Shown: one piece after another, positions 24,167 to 32,165 of the stretch
Layout of the letters: every line of letters begins with the position of its first letter
Numbering within the stretch: position 1 is the first letter of the stretch
Source: G965207125 sp965207125
GTDB lineage: Bacteria; Pseudomonadota; Alphaproteobacteria; Puniceispirillales; UBA1172
Length of the DNA: 64,000 nt
Reading direction: 5' to 3'
Assembly: GCA_965207125.1 (NCBI GenBank)
Contig: OZ242263.1
Location: forward strand, 1,426,001-1,490,000
Notes under the pieces: generated by a model
What the model was told of the DNA's origin: nothing
What the model saw: only the letters and a program-made list of their open reading frames with translations
Databases searched by the model: none
Program-made: the position numbers and the translations under genes

Positions 24167-24807
24167 ATTCTGACGCGACTGATCAGATATTTGCCGAACT
24201 CTCGCGCGAGTTGGGTTACAATCACCGGACGGGACCACCAGAAGGGTGCGCCTTCGACAAATTCCCAACGCATCACTGCATAGGGAATGATTTCGACACG
24301 AGGCATCAATCGGCGAAACTCGATCAGTGCGCGCGGCATATGATAATCAGCGGTCACCAGAATAACCGCCCGAAACCCATGTTTTTCAGCCCAATCCGCC
24401 GCCTCGCGAGCATTGCCTTGGGTGTTAATCGCGGTTTCGCCGAGATCAATGCAGCAGCGCATAAGTGCATTTATCTGGCTTTGATCGCCTCGATTAGCGA
24501 TCACAAGGCGGGCGATATCGTCTTTTTCTACTCCAACACCTGTGCCTGAAATTAAAAGCCTCGATGACGGGTTTTGTCTTAATAGCGAAACCCCCTTATC
24601 GATGCGCCCGTCTCCGCCAGTTGCAACCACTATGCCAATCGGTGCGCCGCCTTCTGCGGCTGCTGAAAATATCTTGCTCCGATCATTGCGCAGCTCATGG
24701 ACGAAATATTGCAGCCCAACCCCGAATAGCGCCAGAAAAATTGCTGTAGCGGCCGCAAGACGTTTTATGATCCGCCAGAAATTAAGTTTTTTATCGAGGG
24801 CGGTCAT
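24163..24807 (-). CDS. YdcF/SanA-type DUF218 membrane-anchored protein
   Basis: The 214-residue protein has one N-terminal membrane segment (about residues 14-35) and a DUF218 domain. The domain shows V-V-A-T-G-G-D-G-R-I, L-L-I-S-G-T-G, a central T-Q-G-N-A-R-E-A-A region and V-T-A-D-Y-H-M-P-R-A. DUF218 proteins such as ElyC and SanA are linked to cell-envelope integrity; the biochemical activity is not known. Its start overlaps the lysA stop (4 nt), so it is the last gene of argH-lipoprotein-lysA-DUF218. The predicted topology places the domain in the periplasm. Confidence 0.82.
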   Translation of the reverse strand: MTALDKKLNFWRIIKRLAAATAIFLALFGVGLQYFVHELRNDRSKIFSAAAEGGAPIGIVVATGGDGRIDKGVSLLRQNPSSRLLISGTGVGVEKDDIARLVIANRGDQSQINALMRCCIDLGETAINTQGNAREAADWAEKHGFRAVILVTADYHMPRALIEFRRLMPRVEIIPYAVMRWEFVEGAPFWWSRPVIVTQLAREFGKYLISRVRI

Positions 24808-26072
24808 CGCAAGGGCGGCGGGATAGTATCATCGGCGATAATCTCATCAAGAGAACGGCGGCGCGACACTTGATGCACTATCCCATCCAGCGCCATAACC
24901 TCGACAGCCATCGCCCGGGTGTTGTAATAAGACCGCATCACTGCACCATAAGCCCCTGCCGACATGACCGCCAGCGTATCACCAGCTGCGATTGTTTCTG
25001 CCATCTCTCGGTCAAGTCCCAGATAATCGCCCGTCTCGCAAATTGGCCCCACGATATCGGCTTTTACCATCGCCGCACCATTTGGATCAGCCACAGTTTC
25101 AATTCTGTGCCAAGCCTCATATAAAGTTGGGCGCAGAAAGTCATTCATTGCGCCATCAACGATGATAAAGCGCTTTTTGTTGTTGTGCTTGACGCTAATT
25201 ACCCGCGTGAGAAGGCACCCTGCCTCAGCCGTCAAATAACGCCCCGGCTCGATGACAAGGTGGCGGTTTCGCCCGGTAAAGAGTGCTTTGATCGTTTTGC
25301 CGAACGCCGCGAGATCAAGGGTATTACCGCTCGCGCTATCGACCCCGATCCCGCCGCCGAGATCAAAGTTCTCGACCTTAAACCCTTGGTCTTCTAGCTT
25401 TGTTGCCAGTGCCAAAATCTGCCGCCATGCTGCTTCCAATAAAGAAACATCCATGATTTGTGAGCCGATATGCACCGCAAGTCCCACTGGAGTCGCCGCG
25501 TCTGAGGAAGCCAGACGCCGCCATGATTCTAACGCCGTCATCTCATCCATGCCGAATTTGGCCTCTCTCTTGCCAGTGGCGATTTTGGCGTGGCCGCCCG
25601 CGCTGATGTCAGGATTAACCCTTAGTGCAACACGGGGTTTGATGTGTGTTTTACGTCCGATATCGATCAGTGTTTCTATTTCTGCTGGCGATTCGGCGTT
25701 GATCTGACCGATGCCCGCTTCTATGGTCTCGTGCAATTCTTCAGAAGTTTTGCCTACGCCTGAAAAAATAATATCCTTCGCCGCGATGCCTGCTGCGCGC
25801 GCGCGTCTGAACTCCCCCACCGAAACGATATCCGCACCCGCTCCCTCGCGCGCCAATAGCCGTAAAACCGCTAGATTAGAATTGGCTTTCAGCGCGTAAT
25901 GAATCTTGCCACCGCTATCACTGATTGCTTCCGCAAGCTGCTGATAAACTGCGAGAATCGCCGCCGCCGAATAAACATACAAAGGTGTGCCGAATTCCTC
26001 GGCGATCTTATCTAGCGGAATGCCATCCACAGTCAGAGCGCCATCAACTCGATAAAAGCCGGCATTATTCAT
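24804..26072 (-). CDS. lysA: Diaminopimelate decarboxylase
   Basis: The 422-residue PLP enzyme has the Lys-containing H-Y-A-L-K-A-N-S-N near residue 59, S-V-G-E-F-R-R-A, A-V-H-I-G-S-Q-I, the glycine-rich F-D-L-G-G-G-I-G-V phosphate site, and P-I-C-E-T-G-D-Y with the active-site Cys. It decarboxylates meso-DAP to lysine in the cytoplasm. Its start overlaps the stop of the small lipoprotein gene (ATGA) and it continues into the DUF218 gene. With dapD and dapE at 39.9-41.9 kb the window covers three steps of the DAP-lysine route. Confidence 0.95.
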   Translation of the reverse strand: MNNAGFYRVDGALTVDGIPLDKIAEEFGTPLYVYSAAAILAVYQQLAEAISDSGGKIHYALKANSNLAVLRLLAREGAGADIVSVGEFRRARAAGIAAKDIIFSGVGKTSEELHETIEAGIGQINAESPAEIETLIDIGRKTHIKPRVALRVNPDISAGGHAKIATGKREAKFGMDEMTALESWRRLASSDAATPVGLAVHIGSQIMDVSLLEAAWRQILALATKLEDQGFKVENFDLGGGIGVDSASGNTLDLAAFGKTIKALFTGRNRHLVIEPGRYLTAEAGCLLTRVISVKHNNKKRFIIVDGAMNDFLRPTLYEAWHRIETVADPNGAAMVKADIVGPICETGDYLGLDREMAETIAAGDTLAVMSAGAYGAVMRSYYNTRAMAVEVMALDGIVHQVSRRRSLDEIIADDTIPPPLR

Positions 26073-26224
26073 GGCGTGATAATGCTCGCGGCGAATGAGG
26101 TTTCAGATGGACGATATGGATCGCCTCGCTTGCCGCAAGATGTGATAAAAAATACTAGTGCGATGCCAAGCATCACCGCGATGATCAGGCGTGAGAAAGA
26201 GGGTAAAATTCTTGTGGTTATCAT
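26069..26224 (-). CDS. Small LptM/YifL-like lipoprotein between argH and lysA
   Basis: This 51-residue gene fits exactly between argH and lysA. It has a basic N-terminus, a hydrophobic stretch (about residues 12-28), a lipobox I-T-S-C, and then G-K-R-G-D-P-Y-R-P. The Cys-Gly-Lys-x-Gly-x-Pro mature start is typical of LptM/YifL lipoproteins, which assist LptD maturation in E. coli. The stop overlaps the lysA start by 4 nt (ATGA) and the start is 20 nt after the argH stop. The lysA-adjacent position is known for this family in proteobacteria. Function by homology only; conservation is limited to the lipobox region. Confidence 0.82.
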   Translation of the reverse strand: MITTRILPSFSRLIIAVMLGIALVFFITSCGKRGDPYRPSETSFAASIITP

Positions 26225-26244
26225 GGTATTTCCGTCAGCAATTA

Positions 26245-27651
26245 TCAGAGATTTTTTTTCGCGGTTTTGATCGCTATCCTGACCTGATCAGGAGCAGTGC
26301 CGCCAAAACTGTTCCGCGAGGCAACCGAGTGCACCGGATCGAGCACTGTGCAGGCCTCTATAGTAAAGCCTTGGTGGACCGATTGCAAATCAGCAAGAGA
26401 GAGTTGATCAAGTCGTAAGTTTCGTTTTTCCGCCAGTGCGACAACCTCGCCGGTGATGTGATGCGCCTCACGAAATGCCAAACCCAAGACCCTGACCAGC
26501 CAGTCGGCCAGATCAGTCGCGGTTGGAAAACCGTCATCTATCGCGTCTCGCATAGCAGCAGCGTCTACCTGCATATCACTAACCATTCCAGTCATCGCCA
26601 CCAGGGCAAGTGACAGATTGCGGCTTGCGTCAAACACAGGCTCTTTATCTTCTTGCATATCCTTGCTGTAAGTCATCGGTAGGGCTTTCAGCACTGTTAT
26701 CATCGTGATCAACGCACCGATCATCCGACCAGGCTTGGCCCGTACCAATTCGGCGGCGTCAGGGTTACGTTTTTGCGGCATGATTGATGACCCGGTCGAG
26801 AATGCATCACTCAACCGAATAAAACCGAACCCGGGTGATGACCAGAGAATAATCTCTTCAGCGAGACGTGAGAGATGAACGGTGCAGATTGTCATCGCCG
26901 ATAGAGCCTCGATGACGAAATCCCGTGCGGCCACCGCATCCATCGAATTGCGCATCGGGGCCTCAAAGCCAAGAGCTTTCGCGGTCATTTCGCGGTCAAT
27001 CGGGAAAGATGTGCCTGCGAGGGCCGCTGCTCCCAATGGCGAAAAATTCAATCGCCGTCTCGCGTCAGCAAAACGCCCTCGGTCACGGTCAAACATCTCA
27101 ACATAAGCCATCAGATGATGACCGAAAGTCACTGGCTGGGCAGGTTGCAGATGTGTGTAGCCGGGCATCAGTGTTTCTACATGCTCTTCGGCCTGCTCGA
27201 TCAGTGCATGTTGGAGCGCTTTTAACTTTTCATCGAACGCATCACAAGATTCGCGAATCCAGAGCCTTAAGTCAGTGGCCACTTGATCATTACGCGACCG
27301 TGCCGTGTGAAGCCGCCCCCCCGCGTCACCGATCAACGAGATGAGTCGTGCTTCTATATTCATGTGAATATCCTCAAGCGCGCGCGAGAAGGTAAAACGA
27401 CCTTCGGCGATTTCGCGCTCGATTTCAACGAGGCCTTCGCTGATTGCGGCGGCATCTGCGGCGTTGATGATTTTTTGTTTGGCTAGCATCTCAGCGTGAG
27501 CGCGGGAGGCTGCTATATCTTGCCGGAAAAGATGACGGTCATAATCAATCGACACGTTGATTTGCTCCATCGCTTCGCCAACACCGTCGTCGAAACGACC
27601 TCCCCAAATGTGACTTTTCTCTGTGCTTTTATTATTACGCGTTTTTGCCAT
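26245..27651 (-). CDS. argH: Argininosuccinate lyase
   Basis: The 468-residue protein carries the fumarase/lyase signature G-S-S-I-M-P-Q-K-R-N-P-D near residue 292. Other ASL segments are T-A-R-S-R-N-D-Q-V-A-T-D near 114 and M-P-G-Y-T-H-L-Q-P-A-Q-P near 162, containing the catalytic His. It splits argininosuccinate to arginine and fumarate. It begins 18 bp from the divergent tlpA-like gene and leads an operon with the lipoprotein, lysA and DUF218. argB is at 38299, so two arginine steps are in the window. Confidence 0.96.
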   Translation of the reverse strand: MAKTRNNKSTEKSHIWGGRFDDGVGEAMEQINVSIDYDRHLFRQDIAASRAHAEMLAKQKIINAADAAAISEGLVEIEREIAEGRFTFSRALEDIHMNIEARLISLIGDAGGRLHTARSRNDQVATDLRLWIRESCDAFDEKLKALQHALIEQAEEHVETLMPGYTHLQPAQPVTFGHHLMAYVEMFDRDRGRFADARRRLNFSPLGAAALAGTSFPIDREMTAKALGFEAPMRNSMDAVAARDFVIEALSAMTICTVHLSRLAEEIILWSSPGFGFIRLSDAFSTGSSIMPQKRNPDAAELVRAKPGRMIGALITMITVLKALPMTYSKDMQEDKEPVFDASRNLSLALVAMTGMVSDMQVDAAAMRDAIDDGFPTATDLADWLVRVLGLAFREAHHITGEVVALAEKRNLRLDQLSLADLQSVHQGFTIEACTVLDPVHSVASRNSFGGTAPDQVRIAIKTAKKNL

Positions 27652-27652
27652 A

Positions 27653-27661
27653 TGCTATACT
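27653..27661 (+). promoter_or_regulatory. Extended -10 promoter of the tlpA-like gene
   Basis: TGCTATACT is an extended -10 (TGn-TATACT). It ends 8 nt before ATG 27670, so the transcript would have almost no leader. No -35 consensus is seen, as is allowed for extended -10 promoters. It lies within 40 bp of the argH start on the other strand. Confidence 0.4.
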
Positions 27662-27669
27662 CAAAACCA

Positions 27670-28224
27670 ATGAATTATGATCTCAACACCATGTCGCGCC
27701 GCACCTGTCTTGCCGCACTTGTAGCCTTTGCCGCGAGCAATGTCGCGACTGAGACTCTTGCTGACTTGGATACACTGAAACCTATCAACCTGCCAAGCCC
27801 GAAAACCGATTTCATGACGCCGAACGGCGAAATCACGCGCCTCAGCGATTTTATCTCCACCCCTCTGGTGATCAATTTCTGGGCGACATGGTGTGCTCCA
27901 TGTGTTCATGAATTGCCCTCGCTGGCAAGGCTTCACCAGCGCCTTGCTCAGGAAAATATGGGTGTTTTGCTGATTGGAGTTGATAGGGGCGGTGCTGCTG
28001 TCGGTATGCCGTTCCTTGAAAAACTTGGCATTATATCACCGCATCAGACGCCTCATCTCGGATTTGACCCTAAAGGTGTACTGGCAAGATCGCTCAAAAT
28101 ACGTGCCTTGCCTACCAGTTTTCTCATGAATAGCGAGGGAGTACTGGTCGCACATTTTGAAGGTGTCGCCGTCTGGGATAAGCCTGACGTGATCTCTACG
28201 ATCCGCCGCCATTTTAACGCCTAG
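27670..28224 (+). CDS. TlpA-like periplasmic thioredoxin-fold protein
   Basis: The 184-residue product has an N-terminal signal peptide of about 30 residues with S-R-R-T-C-L-A-A-L, which includes twin arginines and could be a Tat or Sec signal. The redox centre is W-C-A-P-C (C75, C78) followed by V-H-E-L-P, as in TlpA/ResA. A cis-proline loop L-P-T-S-F occurs near residue 150. Such proteins reduce disulfides, for example on apocytochromes. The ATG at 27670 or an internal one at 27691 may be the true start. It is divergent from argH. A Cys within the signal region might suggest a lipid anchor, but no lipobox fits. Confidence 0.84.
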   Translation: MNYDLNTMSRRTCLAALVAFAASNVATETLADLDTLKPINLPSPKTDFMTPNGEITRLSDFISTPLVINFWATWCAPCVHELPSLARLHQRLAQENMGVLLIGVDRGGAAVGMPFLEKLGIISPHQTPHLGFDPKGVLARSLKIRALPTSFLMNSEGVLVAHFEGVAVWDKPDVISTIRRHFNA

Positions 28225-28250
28225 CTCGAAGTATCAGCTCCATCTGTTCA

Positions 28251-28289
28251 TCGAGTTGAAATCACATTTTCAATCTTTTTTGTTAGTTA
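28251..28289 (+). repeat. Direct repeat copy 1 upstream of fic
   Basis: TCGAGTTGAAATCACATTTT at 28251-28270 recurs exactly at 28322-28341, and the next 19 nt are also similar (T-rich, TTTTTTGTTA). The two copies are 71 bp apart in the 202-bp gap between the tlpA-like gene and fic. They could be operator sites for fic, or remnants of a mobile element end. Confidence 0.6.
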
Positions 28290-28321
28290 CCCACTGGTGA
28301 AGTCACAGATTTGTGAGTTCG

Positions 28322-28360
28322 TCGAGTTGAAATCACATTTTAGAACCTTTTTGTTATTTC
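28322..28360 (+). repeat. Direct repeat copy 2 upstream of fic
   Basis: This is the second copy of the 20-nt exact repeat TCGAGTTGAAATCACATTTT with a similar T-rich tail. It lies about 70-105 bp before the fic ATG (28427). The interval between the copies, including AGTCACAGATTTGTGA, is not itself repeated. No transposase is adjacent. Confidence 0.6.
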
Positions 28361-28426
28361 ATCTCTTGCGATGGTTACCGATATGTATTATTTTCCGGTG
28401 GATAAGACCAGAAACGGTGACCCACA

Positions 28427-29590
28427 ATGAAAAACTCCACGCGCATAGGTGAATATATTAAAAGCTCCATCAGCGGAGAAACTTACGAGGCCTATATGCC
28501 CTCGCCATTACCGCCGGTTCCACCGCTGGATATGCAAAAACTTTACATTGTACTCGATAAGGCTAGCCTCTCTCTTGGGCGGCTTGATGGAATCGTAAGG
28601 ATTTTGCCTGATCCTAGTTTTTTTCTTTATATGTACGTCCGAAAAGAGGCTTTGCTGTCCTCACAAATCGAAGGCATTCAATCCTCACTTTTCGACTTTT
28701 TCCAACACGAGAATGACCAAGGACAAGGTGTGTCAAATGATGATGTGCTCGAGGTTTCATGCTATGTTGATGCGATGAATCATGGGCTTGGGTTGCTCGA
28801 TGAACTGCCTCTGTCGTTGCGCCTGATCAGAGAGATTCATGGCGTTCTGATGAATAATGCTCGTGGCGGTAATAAAAGTCCGGGTGAGTTTCGCACATCA
28901 CAAAACTGGATTGGCGGAGCAAGACCGGGAAAAGCACGTTTTGTGCCACCACCGCCTGACCGGCTCATGGAGTGTTTGGATTCGTTTGAGAAATTTCTTC
29001 ATGATGAATCGTTTTATCCGCCCCTGATCAGAGCGGCGGTCGCTCATGTCCAGTTTGAGACCATTCACCCTTTTCTCGATGGTAACGGGCGCGTCGGGAG
29101 ACTGTTGATCACCTTCATGCTGTGTCATGACAAAGTGCTGAGCCAGCCGCTACTTTATTTGAGTCTTTATTTTAAGACTAATCGGCAAGAGTATTACGCC
29201 CATTTGCAATCGGTCAGGAAAACTGGCGATTGGGAATCATGGGTCGATTTTTTTCTCAAGGGAGTTATCGAAGTTGCAGACCAAGCGGTTAAAACTGCGG
29301 GATCAATCCTCGATCTGTTTGAGGAGGACCGGAAAAAGATCGACCTTGCGAGCAAAACAACACCGATCACCCTAAAAATTTATGATTACTTTCAGCGAAA
29401 CCTAACCGGTTCAACGACGGCCGTCGTCCATGATACCCAAGCATCACGGATGTCGGTTTTACGTCACCTTGAAAAATTACAAGAACTCGGCATTATCGTG
29501 GAAATCACCGGTCGCTATCGGGATAAAACCTTTGTCTATAGACGTTATTTAGACATGCTGGCAGAAGGCACAGAGCCGATTAAAGAGTAA
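28427..29590 (+). CDS. Fic-family AMP-transferase, class II with N-terminal inhibitory motif
   Basis: The 387-residue protein has the Fic active site H-P-F-L-D-G-N-G-R-V-G-R starting at H214. An N-terminal motif S-S-Q-I-E-G (S78 to G83) fits the [ST]xxxE[GN] inhibition helix that blocks ATP binding in class II Fic proteins. The C-terminal 70 residues resemble a winged helix, with T-A-V-V-H-D-T-Q-A-S-R-M-S-V-L as a possible recognition helix. Fic enzymes transfer AMP to Ser/Thr/Tyr of target proteins; the target here is unknown. It stands alone, with no partner toxin or antitoxin, and ends 23 bp from the convergent etfA. Weak AT-rich sequence and repeats upstream may signal horizontal acquisition. 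Confidence 0.9.
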   Translation: MKNSTRIGEYIKSSISGETYEAYMPSPLPPVPPLDMQKLYIVLDKASLSLGRLDGIVRILPDPSFFLYMYVRKEALLSSQIEGIQSSLFDFFQHENDQGQGVSNDDVLEVSCYVDAMNHGLGLLDELPLSLRLIREIHGVLMNNARGGNKSPGEFRTSQNWIGGARPGKARFVPPPPDRLMECLDSFEKFLHDESFYPPLIRAAVAHVQFETIHPFLDGNGRVGRLLITFMLCHDKVLSQPLLYLSLYFKTNRQEYYAHLQSVRKTGDWESWVDFFLKGVIEVADQAVKTAGSILDLFEEDRKKIDLASKTTPITLKIYDYFQRNLTGSTTAVVHDTQASRMSVLRHLEKLQELGIIVEITGRYRDKTFVYRRYLDMLAEGTEPIKE

Positions 29591-29613
29591 AACGCTGCCT
29601 GATTTGCGTATTT

Positions 29614-30546
29614 TTAATCTAAGGCAGAATCGAGGGCGGGAACAGCCTCAAAAAGATCGGCAACCAACCCGTAATCGGCAACCTGAAAAATCGGCGCTTC
29701 CTCATCTTTATTAATAGCAACGATCACTTTGCTGTCTTTCATCCCTGCGAGGTGCTGAATGGCTCCCGAGATTCCCACCGCGACATAAAGGTCAGGAGCA
29801 ACAACCTTGCCGGTCTGCCCGACCTGGTAATCATTTGGCACAAATCCTGCATCCACCGCCGCCCGACTCGCGCCGACCGCCGCGCCAAGCTTGTCGGCGA
29901 TTTTCTCAAGCATCGAGAAATTAGATCCATCCTGCATCCCACGGCCGCCGGAAATAACGATTTTCGCTGAGGTTAACTCAGGGCGGTCTGATGACGATAA
30001 CTCAGATGTGACATAAGCTGATTTACCAGCGTCACCTGTTGCCGCAAGATCACTGATTGCTGCGCTACCGCCTGAATTCTCAGCAGGTTCAAAAGCCGTA
30101 CCGCGCACCGTGATTACTTTCAAACGATCGCCTGATTTGACTGTAGCTAAGGCGTTACCCGCATAAATTGGACGCTGAAACGTGTCGGGATCGTCGACGC
30201 GGATGATATCTGAAATCTGCGCCACATCACAGAGCGCCGCGACTCCTGGTAGGATGTTCTTACCGTAAGTGGTGGCGGCAGCAAGGATATGACTGTAATC
30301 CCCTGCAATGCCGACAATCAGCGGAATGATATTCTCGGCGATGCCGTTGGAATACTCAGGCGCATCAGCGTGAAGAACCTTGCTGACGCCGTTAATCGAT
30401 ACGGCCTCATCAGCCACCGCCTTTGATCCACCCCCCGCGACGAGGACTGTGATATCTCCGCCGATTTCGGATGCAGCCGAGACGGCGTGCAATGTCGATG
30501 GATTGAGCGTGGTGTTATCGTGTTCTGCGAGAACTAGAATAGACAT
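29614..30546 (-). CDS. etfA: Electron transfer flavoprotein alpha subunit
   Basis: The 310-residue protein has the FAD-binding C-terminal signature, including S-G-G-R-G-M-Q-D, V-A-V-G-I-S-G-A-I-Q-H-L-A-G-M and G-D-L-F-E-like end sequence. With EtfB it accepts electrons from acyl-CoA and dimethylglycine/sarcosine dehydrogenases and passes them to ETF-quinone oxidoreductase. It follows etfB by 25 nt on the same strand. An inverted repeat around its stop, CTGCCT-GATT...AATC-ta-AGGCAG (29595-29627), might end transcription from both sides. Confidence 0.95.
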   Translation of the reverse strand: MSILVLAEHDNTTLNPSTLHAVSAASEIGGDITVLVAGGGSKAVADEAVSINGVSKVLHADAPEYSNGIAENIIPLIVGIAGDYSHILAAATTYGKNILPGVAALCDVAQISDIIRVDDPDTFQRPIYAGNALATVKSGDRLKVITVRGTAFEPAENSGGSAAISDLAATGDAGKSAYVTSELSSSDRPELTSAKIVISGGRGMQDGSNFSMLEKIADKLGAAVGASRAAVDAGFVPNDYQVGQTGKVVAPDLYVAVGISGAIQHLAGMKDSKVIVAINKDEEAPIFQVADYGLVADLFEAVPALDSALD

Positions 30547-30571
30547 GGGTTAAATCCTCTCAAATAAGGGG

Positions 30572-31321
30572 TTAGATTACTTTGGCTTCGTTTTTCAGCT
30601 TATCAACCAGCTCTTCCACCGAGCTGACGATCACGCCTGCCTTACGCGCTGGAGGGTCTTCTACTTTAAGCACTGTGAGGCGCTTTGTTGCATCGACTCC
30701 AAGCGTGTCAAGACTGATCTGATCGAGTGGCTTTTTCTTAGCTTTCATGATGTTAGGCAGGGACGCGTAGCGCGGCTCATTAAGGCGCAAATCGACAGTA
30801 ATCACTGCGGGCATGGGCGCGCTGATGTGCTCTAACCCGCCATCGACCTCACGTACCACCTTGAGGCTATCGCCTTCTATGTCGGCTTTGGAGGCGAAAG
30901 TCGCTTGAGGCCAGCCAAGCATCGCTGCCAACATCTGACCGGTTTGATTGCTGTCATCATCGATGGCTTGCTTGCCCATGATGATTAGCCCAGGTTTTTC
31001 TGTGTCAGCCAATGCTTTCAGAATTTTTGCAATCGCCAGTGGCTCAGTTTCATGATCCGCTGGGACATGAATCCCTCGATCCGCCCCCATTGCAAGGCCA
31101 GTACGCAGGGTTTCTTGTGCTTGATCAGGGCCGATTGACACTACTACGACTTCATCAGCGGCGCCGGCCTCCTTAAATCTGATCGCCTGTTCAACTGCGA
31201 TCTCATCAAACGGGTTCATGGCCATTTTTACATTGGCTAACTCGACACCCGTCTGATCGGGTTTGACGCGTACCTTGACGTTGTAGTCAATCACGCGTTT
31301 GACAGGAACCAGAATCTTCAT
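30572..31321 (-). CDS. etfB: Electron transfer flavoprotein beta subunit
   Basis: The 249-residue protein begins M-K-I-L-V-P-V-K-R-V-I-D-Y and contains N-P-F-D-E-I-A-V-E-Q-A and D-D-D-S-N-Q-T-G, standard EtfB segments that bind AMP and the alpha subunit. It precedes etfA. A TATAAT (31357-31352) about 30 bp upstream on the minus strand, within the end of the adenosyltransferase gene, suggests the pair has its own promoter. GGAG lies about 10 nt before the ATG. Confidence 0.95.
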   Translation of the reverse strand: MKILVPVKRVIDYNVKVRVKPDQTGVELANVKMAMNPFDEIAVEQAIRFKEAGAADEVVVVSIGPDQAQETLRTGLAMGADRGIHVPADHETEPLAIAKILKALADTEKPGLIIMGKQAIDDDSNQTGQMLAAMLGWPQATFASKADIEGDSLKVVREVDGGLEHISAPMPAVITVDLRLNEPRYASLPNIMKAKKKPLDQISLDTLGVDATKRLTVLKVEDPPARKAGVIVSSVEELVDKLKNEAKVI

Positions 31322-31351
31322 GATCGTTTTTCTCCGTTGGTTAAAAAGAGG

Positions 31352-31357
31352 ATTATA
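31352..31357 (-). promoter_or_regulatory. -10 box of the etfBA promoter
   Basis: Minus-strand TATAAT at 31357-31352 lies 30 bp before the etfB ATG. No good -35 is found 16-18 bp further upstream, so strength is uncertain. It would give etfBA expression independent of the upstream cobalamin adenosyltransferase gene. Confidence 0.4.
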
Positions 31358-31933
31358 TCACGCATGGGCAGCGGGTTGCCACAATACATCACCGCTTTCA
31401 TCGAGATTGATGCATCGCGCCATCACGAAAAGATGATCTGACAGGCGATTAATATAGTGTAATCCGGCCTCACCAACGGCCTCTTCTGTGGCCAGGTGCG
31501 TCATGTCGCGCTCAGCGCGGCGGGTGACGGCCCGCGCTAAATGAAGATGCGCCCCCGCCCTGCCGCCACCGGGCAGAATAAATGAGGAAAGGGGGCTGAG
31601 CGTCTGATTCATCATATCAATTTCTTCTTCAAGGCGCTTAACTTGCTGAGGGGTTACGCGCAGCGCTTTATCCTCGCGCCCCGCCTGAATTGGGGTCGCT
31701 AGATCAGCCCCTAGATCAAACAGGTCATTCTGAATGCGTCCCAGCATAGCATCATAACGCTGATCGGCAAGGGTTGCTGTGTAAAGACGGCTAATGCCTA
31801 GCGCTGAATTGGCTTCATCCACTGTCCCGAAAGCGGTGGTGCGAATGGAGTGTTTTGACACCCGTTGCCCATTGACCAGACTCGTATCACCACCATCGCC
31901 GGTGCGGGTGTAAATTTTGTTCAGTTTGACCAT
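31358..31933 (-). CDS. Cob(I)alamin adenosyltransferase, PduO type
   Basis: The 191-residue protein has the N-terminal T-R-T-G-D-G-G-D-T-S-L ATP-binding motif and R-A-V-T-R-R-A-E-R-D-M near residue 130, both hallmarks of PduO-type adenosyltransferases. It converts cob(I)alamin and ATP to adenosylcobalamin. This supports B12-dependent enzymes such as methylmalonyl-CoA mutase or ribonucleotide reductase elsewhere in the genome. It is between the HIG1-type membrane protein and etfB, an order common in alphaproteobacteria from general knowledge. Confidence 0.93.
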   Translation of the reverse strand: MVKLNKIYTRTGDGGDTSLVNGQRVSKHSIRTTAFGTVDEANSALGISRLYTATLADQRYDAMLGRIQNDLFDLGADLATPIQAGREDKALRVTPQQVKRLEEEIDMMNQTLSPLSSFILPGGGRAGAHLHLARAVTRRAERDMTHLATEEAVGEAGLHYINRLSDHLFVMARCINLDESGDVLWQPAAHA

Positions 31934-31957
31934 CTGTTTTCTTGCGTTAAAAACCCG

Positions 31958-32152
31958 TTATTTGCCGCCAAATAACACCATTATCACGATAATGGCAATC
32001 GCTAATGCCTGAAGTCCTACACGCCATCGCATCAGCATATTAGATCGGCGCAAATTGATCTCGCCTCCGCGCGCCATTGTGATCAATCCCCAAAACAGCA
32101 CGGATAAAACCGCCAAGATAGCGATAACAACCATAATCACTTGCCAAGTCAT
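31958..32152 (-). CDS. Twin-transmembrane HIG1-domain protein
   Basis: This 64-residue protein has two membrane helices (about residues 3-25 and 45-61) joined by a loop with R-R-S-N-M-L-M-R-W-R-V-G-L-Q-A. That loop is typical of HIG1-type twin-membrane proteins, related to mitochondrial respiratory supercomplex factors. The position upstream of a cobalamin adenosyltransferase is common in alphaproteobacteria. Its bacterial role is not known to me. Confidence 0.8.
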   Translation of the reverse strand: MTWQVIMVVIAILAVLSVLFWGLITMARGGEINLRRSNMLMRWRVGLQALAIAIIVIMVLFGGK

Positions 32153-32165
32153 CAGGTTATCTCCA

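Noticed and set aside
28251..28360. CRISPR or toxin-RNA repeat array
   Set aside because: Only two copies exist, 71 bp apart, with no cas or ToxN-type gene nearby.
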